Positions 42,932 through 53,270 of a DNA stretch of 59,360 nt are shown here, one piece after another. How positions within the stretch are numbered: the first letter of the stretch is position 1; every line of letters begins with the position of its first letter. The stretch comes from JAZKFT01 sp043760535 (lineage in GTDB: Bacteria; Bacteroidota; Bacteroidia; Chitinophagales; Chitinophagaceae). The translations under genes and the position numbers were made by a program. A model generated the notes under the pieces. It saw only the letters and a list, made by a program, of their open reading frames with translations. It was not told where the DNA came from and did not search any database. The stretch spans positions 1-59,360 of the forward strand of contig JAYUOV010000317.1 in assembly GCA_043760535.1 (NCBI GenBank). Direction: 5' to 3'.

Positions 42932-43702
42932 ATGAAACTGATTAAAACCTGGGTATCGCTATGCTTTTGTATTGGCTACTGCTGTGGTGCTGTGGCACAA
43001 AAACAATTTAAAGCTTTTCTGGTAACTAAAACGATGGGCTGGCAGCATGCATCGGGTCATTTTGGTGTAGAAGCTATTAAAAAAATGGCCGAGCGTAATA
43101 ATTTTGAATTGGAAATACAGGAAGACAATAATGCCATTAACGATAAAAATTTAGAACAATATCAGGTAATCATTTTCTTAAATACTACCGGCAATATTTT
43201 CGATAGCACACAGCAAAAAGTAATGGAACGTTTTATACAAAAGGGCAAGGGCTATGTAGGCATACATAGTGCCAGCGATACCGAATACGATTGGCCTTGG
43301 TACAATGAGCTTGTTGGTCGTATGTTCTACATTCATCCCGCAATACAAACCGCTCGTTTACAGGTTATTGATGATGAATTTCCGGGGATGAAGACTTTTA
43401 AAACCGGCCAATTATGGACAGATGAATGGTACGAGTTTGGGCCAGAAAAAGCGAACAACCTCAAATACATACTATCTGTAGATGAAAAAACATTTAACCC
43501 CAAAGTACAATGGGCAGAAAAGAAAGCCTTAGGCATGGGTAATTTTCATCCGGTAAGCTGGTACCACACTTTTGATGGTGGCCGGGCATTTTATACAGCA
43601 CTTGGCCACCTACCAGCTATTTATACCGACCAGCAATTTCTGGATCATCTATACGGCGGTATCTATTGGGCAGCCTTAGGCATCTTAAATCGGAGTAAAT
43701 AA
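42932..43702 (+). CDS. ThuA-domain exported protein
   Basis: A 256-residue protein with a signal peptide (ending AVAQ) and one ThuA-like domain. Family blocks: FLVTKTMGWQHASG at the start, KGKGYVGIHSASDTEYDWPWY, and NFHPVSWYHTFDGGRAFYTALGH. ThuA domains have a glutamine-amidotransferase-like fold and are linked to sugar metabolism, but the exact substrate is unknown. It ends 13 bases from the convergent PorP/SprF gene. Confidence 0.88.
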   Translation: MKLIKTWVSLCFCIGYCCGAVAQKQFKAFLVTKTMGWQHASGHFGVEAIKKMAERNNFELEIQEDNNAINDKNLEQYQVIIFLNTTGNIFDSTQQKVMERFIQKGKGYVGIHSASDTEYDWPWYNELVGRMFYIHPAIQTARLQVIDDEFPGMKTFKTGQLWTDEWYEFGPEKANNLKYILSVDEKTFNPKVQWAEKKALGMGNFHPVSWYHTFDGGRAFYTALGHLPAIYTDQQFLDHLYGGIYWAALGILNRSK

Positions 43703-43715
43703 AAAAAACATATAC

Positions 43716-44741
43716 TCAAAATTGTGGACACCTCATTTTGAATGAATTAACGGATCTGCCGCTAATAAATGATTTGTAGTTTAAAGTTAATTCGAAGCCA
43801 CCACGCCCCTGTGATGCCGTTCTTAATTTACTCACATTTACATCGTAACTAAGGCCCACGCTAAACTGGTGATGGTCTAACCTGAGTACCGGAATAAAAG
43901 CATCATTCCACCTGTATAGGCCTCCAAAACTGAGGCTGGTTTTATCATCCATTTCGTCGTATTGCACTATGTCGTAAGTATAAAAAGCACCCCCCATAAA
44001 CTGTTTATGCCCACCTTGTGTAAAGTAATCGGCAAACATATTAATGCGGCTATAATCGGTAGTAGCAAAAGACATACCTGCATTAAAAGCCCATTTAAAA
44101 TTCAAGGTAGAAATACTGTCGGTAGCCACTTCGAATCCTACTTTGGGTTTATTAAAATGATAGAGCCCAGCACCCACATAAAATGAACCCTCTGAACCAA
44201 AAGGAGATGTGAGTGAAATACCCGCCGACAAATCCATATAATTTTTTCCTGTTCTGTTAAGCACCTGTCTGGTTGGGTTGGTGGCAGCATATTGGCCATT
44301 TACAAACTGGTCATCCCACTTTAATTGCGTAGGGTCGAACTGGCTGGTAACTACGCCGCCCATAAATGCAGCCGACAAATAGGCTCCTTCTTCCCCATTC
44401 AAATTGCGGTGATAGCTCAAAACCGGCAGTACCTGTAACCGGCTTAGCCTGCTATCGCCGGCCACATCGTAAGTGGTCTGCATGCCTACGGTAAAATGGT
44501 CATAGTTATTGGCCAGCGGAAATTTTACTTCGGCACTAATGCCCCCAGTTTTATAAGGCACGGTTACACTTTGCCATTGGCTGCGGTACACACTCTGCAC
44601 CCGTACATCGCCATTAAAAATGCCTGCTAGTGCAGGGTTTCGCAGTAATGGCAGTTCGTAAAATTGGGAAAAGTTGAGGTCTTGTGCATGGGTAAAAAAT
44701 ACTATGCAAGAGATGGTGATGGATGTGATGACTTTTTTCAT
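43716..44741 (-). CDS. PorP/SprF-family type IX secretion membrane protein
   Basis: A 341-residue outer-membrane protein with a signal peptide (ending HAQ). It begins with the family block DLNFSQFYELPLLRNPALAGIF, followed by VQSVYRSQWQSVTVPYKTG and repeated barrel strands ending FGGLYRWNDAFIPVLRLDHHQ. PorP/SprF proteins help secrete and attach type B T9SS cargo and are normally encoded next to it. Here the cargo gene is upstream on the same strand, but a transposase and repeats lie between them. Confidence 0.92.
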   Translation of the reverse strand: MKKVITSITISCIVFFTHAQDLNFSQFYELPLLRNPALAGIFNGDVRVQSVYRSQWQSVTVPYKTGGISAEVKFPLANNYDHFTVGMQTTYDVAGDSRLSRLQVLPVLSYHRNLNGEEGAYLSAAFMGGVVTSQFDPTQLKWDDQFVNGQYAATNPTRQVLNRTGKNYMDLSAGISLTSPFGSEGSFYVGAGLYHFNKPKVGFEVATDSISTLNFKWAFNAGMSFATTDYSRINMFADYFTQGGHKQFMGGAFYTYDIVQYDEMDDKTSLSFGGLYRWNDAFIPVLRLDHHQFSVGLSYDVNVSKLRTASQGRGGFELTLNYKSFISGRSVNSFKMRCPQF

Positions 44742-44753
44742 TTCTATGTTTTT

Positions 44754-45294
44754 TTCCTAGGCTAAAGCCTTGGGTTAGGAATTTTTTTTTGGTTTCGGGT
44801 GTTTAAAAAATTTGTTGTCTTGGGTAAAACTGCGATTCCGTCACCGACTTTTTTTTCCCAAGGCTAAAGCCATGGGTTAGGAAATATGCTTTTAGGTTTC
44901 GGATGGTTAAAAAATTTGTTGTTATGGGTAAAACCGGGTAGCCTGTTTACAATCTTTTTTTTCCCAAGGCTAAAGCCATGGGTTAGGAAATATGCTTTTA
45001 GGTTTCAAGTCTTCAAAAAAATCATTCGCAAACGCAAACCCATTAACCTTTCACCAACCTTAATAGCCCATGGCTTCGGCCATGGGTTAGGAAATATGCT
45101 TTTAGGTTTCAAGTCTTCAAAAAAATCATTCGGAAACGCAAACCCGTTAACCTTTCACCAACCTTAATAGCCCATGGCTTCGGCCTTGGGTTAGGAAATA
45201 TGCTTTTAGGTTTCAAGTCTTCAAAAAAATCATTCGCAAACGCAAACCCATTAACCTTTCACCAACCTTGATAGCCCATGGCTTCGGCCATGGG
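44754..45294. repeat. Tandem REP-like hairpin array, left of the transposase
   Basis: Six hairpins at 103-106 base steps (starting about 44754, 44857, 44963, 45067, 45171, 45275). The later stems are CCCATGGC, loop TTCG, GCCATGGG; the earlier ones use CCCAAGGCT/AGCCATGGG. Each hairpin is followed by GTTAGGAAATATGCTTTTAG and a conserved spacer of about 80 bases. The last three spacers are nearly identical. Confidence 0.92.
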
Positions 45295-45296
45295 AA

Positions 45297-45731
45297 CTAT
45301 CCATCATTTTCAGTAAAACCGAGACTATTCATAAAATAGTTTTTCTCCTCTTCAAATGTTTGTGAAGTATGGTGTTCTTTTTGGATCGATATATAATTCC
45401 GTACTCTGGCAATTGACCTATGGCTTACCGAGGTGGCAAAAAACTTATCACCCCATTCAAAATGAGATAACAATATGCCACTTTTATTAACCCAACGAGC
45501 AGATGCTCCTTTAATCAGTTGCATTTGTTTCGAAATGCTATACTCAGGGTTCAACCGCATCAATGCATGTAAGTGATCCAGATGCCCACCGATGCTATCT
45601 AAAAATATTTTCTTTTCATGGCAGTTGTAATGAATATGGTCGCAAATCTTTTTTAGAATATTATCCGTCATTACCGGCGCCCTGCTTTTTGTAGCCCATA
45701 CTGCGTGTACCCAAATTTTGATGTAAGACAT
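45297..45731 (-). CDS. IS200/REP-associated Y1 transposase (RAYT-like)
   Basis: A 144-residue single-strand transposase. The HUH motif is His53-Leu-His55 (DHLHALM) and the likely nucleophile is Tyr113 (RNYISIQKEHH). Length and motifs match the IS200 TnpA/RAYT group. It is intact and embedded in an array of hairpin repeats that lie on both sides, as expected when a REP-associated transposase has spread its own repeats. It lies between a T9SS cargo gene and its PorP/SprF partner. Confidence 0.88.
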   Translation of the reverse strand: MSYIKIWVHAVWATKSRAPVMTDNILKKICDHIHYNCHEKKIFLDSIGGHLDHLHALMRLNPEYSISKQMQLIKGASARWVNKSGILLSHFEWGDKFFATSVSHRSIARVRNYISIQKEHHTSQTFEEEKNYFMNSLGFTENDG

Positions 45732-45792
45732 GGTGTTAGTTTTTTATTGTTTAATTTTTTCTAAAACGCAAAACCTGTCACCAACCTTTTTT

Positions 45793-46015
45793 TCCCCAAG
45801 GCTAAAGCCATGGGCTAGGAAATGTGCTTTTTGGTTTCAGGTGTTTAAAAAATTTATTTTTATAAACAAACCCAAAAATTCTGTCACTAACCCATGGCTG
45901 AAGCTATGGACTAGGAAATATACTTTTAGGTTTCAAGTCTTCAAAAAAACCATTCCCAAAAGCAAACCCCCGAACCCTGTCACCAACCTTACTAGCCCAT
46001 GGCTTCAGCCTTGGA
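45793..46015. repeat. REP-like hairpin array, right of the transposase
   Basis: Three hairpins (about 45794, 45891 and 45993) with the same orientation, spacing and spacer sequence as the left array (GGAAATATACTTTTAGG, AAGTCTTCAAAAAAACC), but more diverged. Confidence 0.85.
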
Positions 46016-46062
46016 AACCTAGGCCAATTGTAGCTTTCAAATACCCGGATTCCCAACCAATT

Positions 46063-49000
46063 TCATCGCACCAGCGTAACATTCCCCTTATAAACATACG
46101 TTCCGCCAGCCGTGCATATCGCCTCGGCAGTATAAACATATACATCGGGATTTGCAGGTACGCCGTTTATCTTGCCATTCCATCCCTGCTGCGGGTCGTT
46201 GGCATTAATATTGCCCCTTTCAAAAACCAACTGGCCCCAGCGGTTAAACACCCTAAAGTATTTTACCTGTGCTATACCTTTTGCCCGTACCATCAAAATA
46301 TCATTGATACCATCACCATCTGGGCTAAAGGCATTGGGAATAAAAACCTGCGAAATATCGCAGTTCACTTTAAAGGAAATGGTATCAGAAGCAGTACATC
46401 CATAGATGTTTTCTACCTCTAATTTATAGAAAATATTGGTGTTGATAGTGGCCACAGGATTACCGCAGTTGGTACAACTTAAATCCCTCGATGGCGTCCA
46501 GCGGTAGCTGGCAATAGGGCCGCCGGTAATGATAGCGTTGAGGTTCACATTGGTGCCAGCCACAACAGTAGCACCTGTTCCAAGATCCACCGTAGGATAT
46601 TGGCCCACGGCCACTCTTACAAAACCCGTGTCGGTAAAACAATTGAATGGATCGGTACCTACTACCCTGTAAAAAGTAGTGCTTAGTGGTGTGGAAATAG
46701 GATTGGGGACATCGGCCCTGTCTAGCCCCACAGCAGGGTTCCAGGTATATTTAAACCCGCCACTTGCAAATAGTTGGCTGCTTTGGCCAATACAAATGCT
46801 ATCGCTGTTAGATACGGTCATATTAAACGGCTGAATTACTTCTACCGTAATAGAATCGGTACCACGACAGAGTAATGAATTGCTTCCGGTAACTGCATAA
46901 ACAGTTGTTACCATCGGGCTTGCTACAGGGTTACTGCATGTAGTACAACTAAGGTTTTGTAGTGGCGTCCATTGCCATGTGCTGGCACCGGTGGCGTTAA
47001 GCTGTACCGATTGCCCACGGCATATCCTTACATCAGCACCTGCATTGATCAGTGGCGAAATGTTTACCCTAACGGTTCTATAGGCTGTATCGGCACAACC
47101 AAAAGAAGTACGGGTAATAAGCCGAACCGTGTACAAGCCAGATTGATTGTATGTATAATTCACATTTTGGCCAGAGGCTGTGGCACTATTGCCAAAGTTC
47201 CAGTCATAACCCGTAATGGCATCCTGCGACTGTACAATTGCTGTAAACGAAACGGGCAAACTAATACATGCTATCGTATCGCTGTTAATGGCCCCAACTG
47301 GTTTTGTACGCACATTTATTGTTAGCGGTATCAATACCGAATCTACACAGCCACTACTGCCTGTTATACGTAGCCTAATATTATATACACCACTTTGTGT
47401 ATATATTTTATTTGGGTTTTGTAAGGTTGAAAATGTGCCATCACCAAAATTCCATTCCCAGTTACGGATTCCGAAAAAGGCATTTGATGTGTCGGTAAAT
47501 GAAAATGAAGTAGCACCACAAACCTGTTGTAAAGAGGTTCTAAACCCAGCTTTTATACGATCCACTTTTACGGTATCGCCTGTACTTACTTTTACCTGGC
47601 AATTACCCGAAAGCAGCCATGCATAAGGAATGTAGATGCCTGGCCTTGTGTAGATATGAGCAATAAGATTGCTGGCTGTAGTAAGCGAATCGCCATCGCC
47701 AAATACAAACCGGTACTGCGTTGCCCCTGTTGCTATGGTTTCAAACTGCGTGGCATTGCCAAGGCACACATAGCCGCCAGTGTAACGTAATAATCCGGCC
47801 GGCCCGTTTATAACAATATTTTTGAAAGCTACATAATTACAACCCAGCAAACCTTTGCTTGTCATTTTTACCACATACGTTCCGGGTATGGTGTAAGTAT
47901 GTACGATGCTGTCTCCGGTAGCTGTATTGCCATTGCCAAAGTTCCAGTTGGTAATAAAAGATGGGCGATTTAGGTTTTTGAAAGTAACAGTAAAAGGAGC
48001 ACAGTTGCTAATGCTATCGCTTACACTAATAACGCCAGGCAAGCTGTCTCTTACCAGCACATCAATAAATACACTATCTGCACAACTACCCCCTGTGGCA
48101 TTCACTTTGCTGCCAGTTAGCCGGGTGCGGTAAAGCCCCATGGCAGAAAAAACTTTCTTAGGATTGGCTAAAGCCGAAGTACTTCCATCGCCAAAACGCC
48201 AGTTATACACAAGGCCCGTATCGCTAAGATTGGTGTAGCGGATAGTATCGCCAATACATGCAATAAGCGGTGTGGCGGTAAACGATACGGCGGGTTTAAT
48301 ATTTACCGTTACCAATTCTATATCTGTGGTATCGCTACAATTATTGGTGCCACGTAACCTTACAGTGTAGGTACCTGCAAGTGCATATACATGTGGAATG
48401 GTATCAATACTTTTTATGGTAGTAAGGGTATTTCCATCACCAAAATCCCATGTATAAATATTACCACCTGTAGAGTTGTTTATAAACTGAACCAGATGCG
48501 GGGCACAGCCAAAACGCTGGTTTCCGTTAATAGCAAAATCCAGGCGAATGGTTATCGGAGTCACCACCAGTTTATATACAAGGCTATCCGTTCCGCATTC
48601 GTTGGTGGCTTTTAGTTTTACATTAAATGTATCTGTGGTGCCTACCCTATACACATGGTTTACCTGTGGTGCATTGGTAATTAGTAGCGGAGAGCCATCG
48701 CCAAAATCCCACACATAGCTGGTATTTAGCCCACGGCTGGTATTGCTAAATGTAAAATTATAGCCCGAACAACTGGTGCTTTTATCTGGTGTAAACAAGG
48801 CTTTTGGTTTAGATTTTACCCTAACAAACCGCTGTAATAAAATGGTATCGCACTGGCTAAAGGTCCGGAATTTAATGGTATAAACCGTATCTCCACTCAA
48901 TGGATTTGGGACAAAATTTATTGCCGCAGGCTGTGGTAATACAGATGTTTGGCCATTACCAAAATCCCACAAAAAGCTGTACTGGCTTGCATTAGGGGTG

Positions 49001-52000
49001 TTATTGGTAAATGAAACTGTGAGCGGCCCACAGCCCACAGAATCATTTTGGTTAAATGCAGGCACTGGCCTTACTACAGTTACAAAACCCCGCTGCATAC
49101 TATCATTTTTACAACCAAACCGGCTTATAGCTAGCAGCTTGATGGTGATGCTGTCACCAGCCGTATCCATGGTATGGCCTGGAAAATTTTGGCCGCTACC
49201 TATATAGCCGCCATTTACATACCAGCGATATTCTATTACTGCCGTATTAAAAAGTGTAAGGTTAATAATGGCCGGTGTAATAAAAAATGGAACGCAACCT
49301 TTGGTAGTAGTAGGGCTGAAGAGTGCAGTAGCATAGGGATTGATGGTAACTTTTACTGGCATGCTTACATTACTTTGGCTGCCAAAGCATAGCACGTTGG
49401 CTGCTACCCTTCTGTAAAAAGTAGTAGTAACTAATACCGGCGGGGTAAAATCTTTAGAAGTAGCCCCGCCAACATTTGTCCATAAAAGGCTATCGGTGCT
49501 GGTTTGCCATTGGTAAATGGGCGTACCATTACCGCCTGTAATACTTTGGCCGGTAATTAACCCCGGCTGTGTACCTGTACAAATGGCCTGATTAGGCGAA
49601 ATGCTATTATTAGCCACCCCTGCATTTACAGTAACAATAGTAGTGTCTCTACCAAAACAAGAGCCGCCACCGAATAAATAAATAAGGGTATAAGTGCCAG
49701 CATTAGAAGTAGAGAACACCCCGGCACTTGTAATAAAAGGAGAGCCGCTCCAAGTGCCACCGGTAGGGTTACCTGTGAGTTGTATAGTGGTAATGCCCTG
49801 GCAAACGGTAGAGTCGTTTGCTGCTTTTACATTGGGGGCATTTATAACTGTAGCTGTAATAGTATCCGTTTTTTGGCAAGCTGCCGGGCCTGCTGTGTAA
49901 TACAAATTATAAACGCCAAGGCCAGCAGTATTGGGGTTAAAAATACCGCCACCTGTAATAAAGGGGCTGCCACCCCATACGCCGCCAGCAGGTGTACCAG
50001 TAAACTGTATAGCTGTACTGCTTTGGCAAATGGTGCTGTCCCTCCCTGCATTTACATTGGCAAAAGAAACAACGGTTACGGTTACCGATGCATTGGTGGC
50101 ACAGCCATTGGTAAGTGTTCCGTTTACGGTATATATAGTAGTAGAAAACGGTGTAGCAATTACTGTATCACTGGTTGTTGTGTTGAGGCCGGTGGCCGGA
50201 GACCATAGGTAACTATCGGCACCAGTGGCTATAAGTGTGCTGCTGCTACCGGCACATATTTGCACACCTGCCGGGCCGATACCCACTACAGGTTTTCTTT
50301 TTACCCTTACAAGAACAGTGTCTTTACTAACACAGCTTGCACCTGCAGATACAGTAACAATGTATTGATAAGTAGTATCGCTGGCTGGCCCATTGTAAGT
50401 AAGTGTAGCGGTAGGCCGTGCCGTGCCGGCGTTGCTCAGTCCCGTTGCCGGCAACCATGCATAGGTGAATGAACCACCAACATTGGTACCTATTACTACA
50501 GGTGTACCGCTGCAGATAGCCGTATCGGGACCCGCATTGGCAATGGGCGACGTAGTTACGTTTACCGTAATCACTGCTGTGGCTGTACAAGAATTTGATA
50601 AACTTCCTGTAACAGTATAAGGTGTAGTAACAGCAGGTGAAGCGATTACAGTATCACCAGTATTTTTGCTTAGGCCGGTTGCGGGGCCCCAGGTATAAGA
50701 GTCGGCTCCGGAAACGGTTAATGTGATACTATTACCTGCACAAATAGCGGCAGTAGTTGGGTTTAATACCAGGCTGGGTTTTCTTTTTACCGTAACCAAA
50801 ACCGTGTCTTTGCTAAAACAAGTAGCCCCTGCAGAAACGGTAATAATGTATTGATACGTAGTATCGCTATTTGCCCCGGTATAATTTAGGTTGGCAATAG
50901 GCCTTGCTATGCCAGCATTGCTTAAGCCGGTAGCTGGCGACCAGGAATATGTAAAACCTGTGCTTGCTGTACCTAATAAAACAGGCGTTCCGCTACAAAT
51001 GGCCGTGTCGGGCCCAGCGTTGGAAACGGGTGGGTTGGTAACGTTTACTGTATCAGTAACTTTTGTTGTACCGCACTCATTCGTAACACTAAGCGTAATT
51101 ATATTTTGCCCAAGTGTACTGTAAATAATAGCTCCGGGATTGGGAGAAGTAGATGTAGCTGGTGTTCCTCCAGGGAAAGACCAGATATATGTAGCGGCAG
51201 TAGTGCCAAAACAATTACTTACGGTGGCAGTAGGTGAAATGGAGCCGTTTTGGCAAACAGATGGACCAGCATTAATAGTTGCGACAGGTTTTGCTTTTAC
51301 CGAAACCGGTGTTGAAACGGTAGGGGCAGTACAGGCACCAACTGAGCTTTTGGTTACCAGGCTTATAGTATAGGTACCGGGGTTTATAAATTGAAATTGT
51401 GGGTTTGCTGAACTGGCATTGGTGCCATTGGTGTAAATAAAATTAGATGTGTTAGGCACACACCCAACACTGGGGGGCAAATAGGATACCGTCCAAGCAT
51501 AGCTATTATTGCCACAAATGGGCGTGTTAGAAGCATTGGAAGTAGCTACATCTAACGGCGTACAGCCAATATTTTTATCAATGGTAAATGCTCCTATTGG
51601 AGAAGGGTTTACACAAATGGTTTTGGTGATGGAGTCCGATCCGCACCTAGGATTTCCCGTTTTAAGGCTAAGAGAATAAGTTCCCGTTGTATTAAAGTTG
51701 ATAATCAATGGACTGGAGCCTGTCAACCAGATACTAGGGTCAGCGGAGCCAAAATCATTTCCTAAGCTTCCGCTGGAAATTGTCCAGCCTGTTGCCGGAG
51801 TTATTTTCCAAATTATCTTGCCGTTGGTACAGGTGCCATTGTTCACATAGTTTGATAAGCCACTGGTATTTGTTAATGTTACAGGAGTATTTACACAAGT
51901 CGTATCTCTGGGTGAAATAGAAAAGGAAGCCAATGGTTTTTTGGACACATAGATTGGTACAACCGAGGCTGTAGAAGAATTACACGGGTTAGAAGCGGTG

Positions 52001-53109
52001 ACGGTTGCAGAAAAAGAATTGTTATAACCTGGGCTATTAGTACCACAAGATGTTATCAAAAAATTATGTGTAACATCTAGTGGTGCGGGATGTGTGTAAG
52101 TGATGGCAGGTGTGCCGTCATTAAAAATTACTTTATATACTGTGCCAGGTGGATTGCTTGAAGTAGTGTTTATTGGAAAAGTGAGACCGGAGCCTGTACA
52201 TATAGATGTGTTGCCTGGGTTACCTAAACCCACTGCAGGGTTTGCACCTACAAAAGCATAATAAACCGCCGTGTCCAAACAACCATTTACTCCGGTAACA
52301 ATAAAATTGATCGTATAAGTACCAGTTGTGTATGAATGGGTAACAAGGGATGAAAAGGTTGCAGAACTATAATCAGGACTCGCATCTCCCCAATTAATCC
52401 GGTAAAAAGTATTATTGGTGTTTGATTGATTTGAAAAGGTAAAGGCTTCAGGAGAGTTACCTGAACAAGCTGTAAAAAAATTTTTACCATCATAAGTAGT
52501 TGAGCCAATACCACCCAGTTGTGTTTCCGGATTTTGCTTAATATTTACATTTTGAGACGAAACAGCACTGCATCCAAAAGCATTGGTGGTGTTTAATGAA
52601 ACTGATAGGTTTTGTGTACCATTTCCCGGGTTACCAGCAAACCGATGCCTGGGATTGGCCAGAGTAGAGGTATTATTAGAACCGGAATTGGGGTCACCAA
52701 AATGCCAGGCGTAATTACTTGCTCCTGAAGATATATTTGTAAAGTTCACCGGAACACTACCACATTGCCCATTGGGCGAAAATGTAAAGCTGGAAGTGGG
52801 AACAGGATTAACAGTAATTACAAGCGGCGCAAACAGCCCTCCGTTTACAGTTACTGTAACCGTTCCAGATTGTGTAGCAAGGTAGCTGGCTGTTGTAGCT
52901 GTGTTTACTCCATTCAATTGCCATTGATAAGAAGAACCTGTTGGGCTGGTAGTTAATAATAAAGACTGCCCCTGGCAAAATGTAGGGGAGCCGGTGTACC
53001 TGATGGTATCCTGAGCTTTTCCTGCCAGTAATCCTAAAAAAATTAAGGCCAACAAAAAAACGATTCTGAAAAATGCATTTTTTGTTGAAAAAAAATATAG
53101 AAATCTCAT
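46063..53109 (-). CDS. Giant PKD/Ig-repeat T9SS cargo protein with gliding-type C-terminal domain
   Basis: A 2348-residue surface or secreted protein. Signal peptide: residues 1-33 (VFLLALIFLGLLAGKAQ). It contains about nine PKD domains, recognised by WxFGDG/WxFGNG cores (YAWHFGDPNSGS, YVWDFGDGSPL, YTWDFGDGNTL, WNFGNGNT, WEWNFGDGTF and others) and several Ig-like repeats. Residues about 690-1010 hold two near-copies of a 160-residue unit (SNAGPDTAICSGTPV... SADSYTWGPATGL type). The end (residues about 2260-2348: IPNAFSPDGDGINDILMV, VFNRWGQLVFERG, VYVYTAEAICTAGGTY) is the type B T9SS sorting domain. It is SprB-like in architecture and presumably adhesive. Confidence 0.93.
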   Translation of the reverse strand: MRFLYFFSTKNAFFRIVFLLALIFLGLLAGKAQDTIRYTGSPTFCQGQSLLLTTSPTGSSYQWQLNGVNTATTASYLATQSGTVTVTVNGGLFAPLVITVNPVPTSSFTFSPNGQCGSVPVNFTNISSGASNYAWHFGDPNSGSNNTSTLANPRHRFAGNPGNGTQNLSVSLNTTNAFGCSAVSSQNVNIKQNPETQLGGIGSTTYDGKNFFTACSGNSPEAFTFSNQSNTNNTFYRINWGDASPDYSSATFSSLVTHSYTTGTYTINFIVTGVNGCLDTAVYYAFVGANPAVGLGNPGNTSICTGSGLTFPINTTSSNPPGTVYKVIFNDGTPAITYTHPAPLDVTHNFLITSCGTNSPGYNNSFSATVTASNPCNSSTASVVPIYVSKKPLASFSISPRDTTCVNTPVTLTNTSGLSNYVNNGTCTNGKIIWKITPATGWTISSGSLGNDFGSADPSIWLTGSSPLIINFNTTGTYSLSLKTGNPRCGSDSITKTICVNPSPIGAFTIDKNIGCTPLDVATSNASNTPICGNNSYAWTVSYLPPSVGCVPNTSNFIYTNGTNASSANPQFQFINPGTYTISLVTKSSVGACTAPTVSTPVSVKAKPVATINAGPSVCQNGSISPTATVSNCFGTTAATYIWSFPGGTPATSTSPNPGAIIYSTLGQNIITLSVTNECGTTKVTDTVNVTNPPVSNAGPDTAICSGTPVLLGTASTGFTYSWSPATGLSNAGIARPIANLNYTGANSDTTYQYIITVSAGATCFSKDTVLVTVKRKPSLVLNPTTAAICAGNSITLTVSGADSYTWGPATGLSKNTGDTVIASPAVTTPYTVTGSLSNSCTATAVITVNVTTSPIANAGPDTAICSGTPVVIGTNVGGSFTYAWLPATGLSNAGTARPTATLTYNGPASDTTYQYIVTVSAGASCVSKDTVLVRVKRKPVVGIGPAGVQICAGSSSTLIATGADSYLWSPATGLNTTTSDTVIATPFSTTIYTVNGTLTNGCATNASVTVTVVSFANVNAGRDSTICQSSTAIQFTGTPAGGVWGGSPFITGGGIFNPNTAGLGVYNLYYTAGPAACQKTDTITATVINAPNVKAANDSTVCQGITTIQLTGNPTGGTWSGSPFITSAGVFSTSNAGTYTLIYLFGGGSCFGRDTTIVTVNAGVANNSISPNQAICTGTQPGLITGQSITGGNGTPIYQWQTSTDSLLWTNVGGATSKDFTPPVLVTTTFYRRVAANVLCFGSQSNVSMPVKVTINPYATALFSPTTTKGCVPFFITPAIINLTLFNTAVIEYRWYVNGGYIGSGQNFPGHTMDTAGDSITIKLLAISRFGCKNDSMQRGFVTVVRPVPAFNQNDSVGCGPLTVSFTNNTPNASQYSFLWDFGNGQTSVLPQPAAINFVPNPLSGDTVYTIKFRTFSQCDTILLQRFVRVKSKPKALFTPDKSTSCSGYNFTFSNTSRGLNTSYVWDFGDGSPLLITNAPQVNHVYRVGTTDTFNVKLKATNECGTDSLVYKLVVTPITIRLDFAINGNQRFGCAPHLVQFINNSTGGNIYTWDFGDGNTLTTIKSIDTIPHVYALAGTYTVRLRGTNNCSDTTDIELVTVNIKPAVSFTATPLIACIGDTIRYTNLSDTGLVYNWRFGDGSTSALANPKKVFSAMGLYRTRLTGSKVNATGGSCADSVFIDVLVRDSLPGVISVSDSISNCAPFTVTFKNLNRPSFITNWNFGNGNTATGDSIVHTYTIPGTYVVKMTSKGLLGCNYVAFKNIVINGPAGLLRYTGGYVCLGNATQFETIATGATQYRFVFGDGDSLTTASNLIAHIYTRPGIYIPYAWLLSGNCQVKVSTGDTVKVDRIKAGFRTSLQQVCGATSFSFTDTSNAFFGIRNWEWNFGDGTFSTLQNPNKIYTQSGVYNIRLRITGSSGCVDSVLIPLTINVRTKPVGAINSDTIACISLPVSFTAIVQSQDAITGYDWNFGNSATASGQNVNYTYNQSGLYTVRLITRTSFGCADTAYRTVRVNISPLINAGADVRICRGQSVQLNATGASTWQWTPLQNLSCTTCSNPVASPMVTTVYAVTGSNSLLCRGTDSITVEVIQPFNMTVSNSDSICIGQSSQLFASGGFKYTWNPAVGLDRADVPNPISTPLSTTFYRVVGTDPFNCFTDTGFVRVAVGQYPTVDLGTGATVVAGTNVNLNAIITGGPIASYRWTPSRDLSCTNCGNPVATINTNIFYKLEVENIYGCTASDTISFKVNCDISQVFIPNAFSPDGDGINDILMVRAKGIAQVKYFRVFNRWGQLVFERGNINANDPQQGWNGKINGVPANPDVYVYTAEAICTAGGTYVYKGNVTLVR
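50075..51033 (-). repeat. Two tandem copies of a unit of about 480 bp inside the T9SS gene
   Basis: Both copies read SNAGPDTAICSGTPV or a close variant, then SPATGLSNAG, SDTTYQYI, SAGASC or SAGATC, SKDTVLV, KRKP, ICAG and GADSY. The similarity is clear in DNA (50555-51033 against 50075-50555). It is a recent domain duplication by unequal exchange. Confidence 0.8.
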
Positions 53110-53270
53110 CCACTTTCAATTTTGGGTGTGCAATTAAGGTTAGGTCGTAAGATAAAGAAAACCCAACATGCAAAAATACCCAACCGCCGCAAATTTAGTT
53201 AGTGGCTATAAAACGCAGGAATTAAAGGCAGAAAGCCTGGCGAATAAGCGAAGCAAAAAAATGATTATAG

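Noticed and set aside
44754..45294. CRISPR-like array
   Set aside because: The spacers are nearly identical to one another and the repeats are hairpins tied to a Y1 transposase; no cas genes are present.
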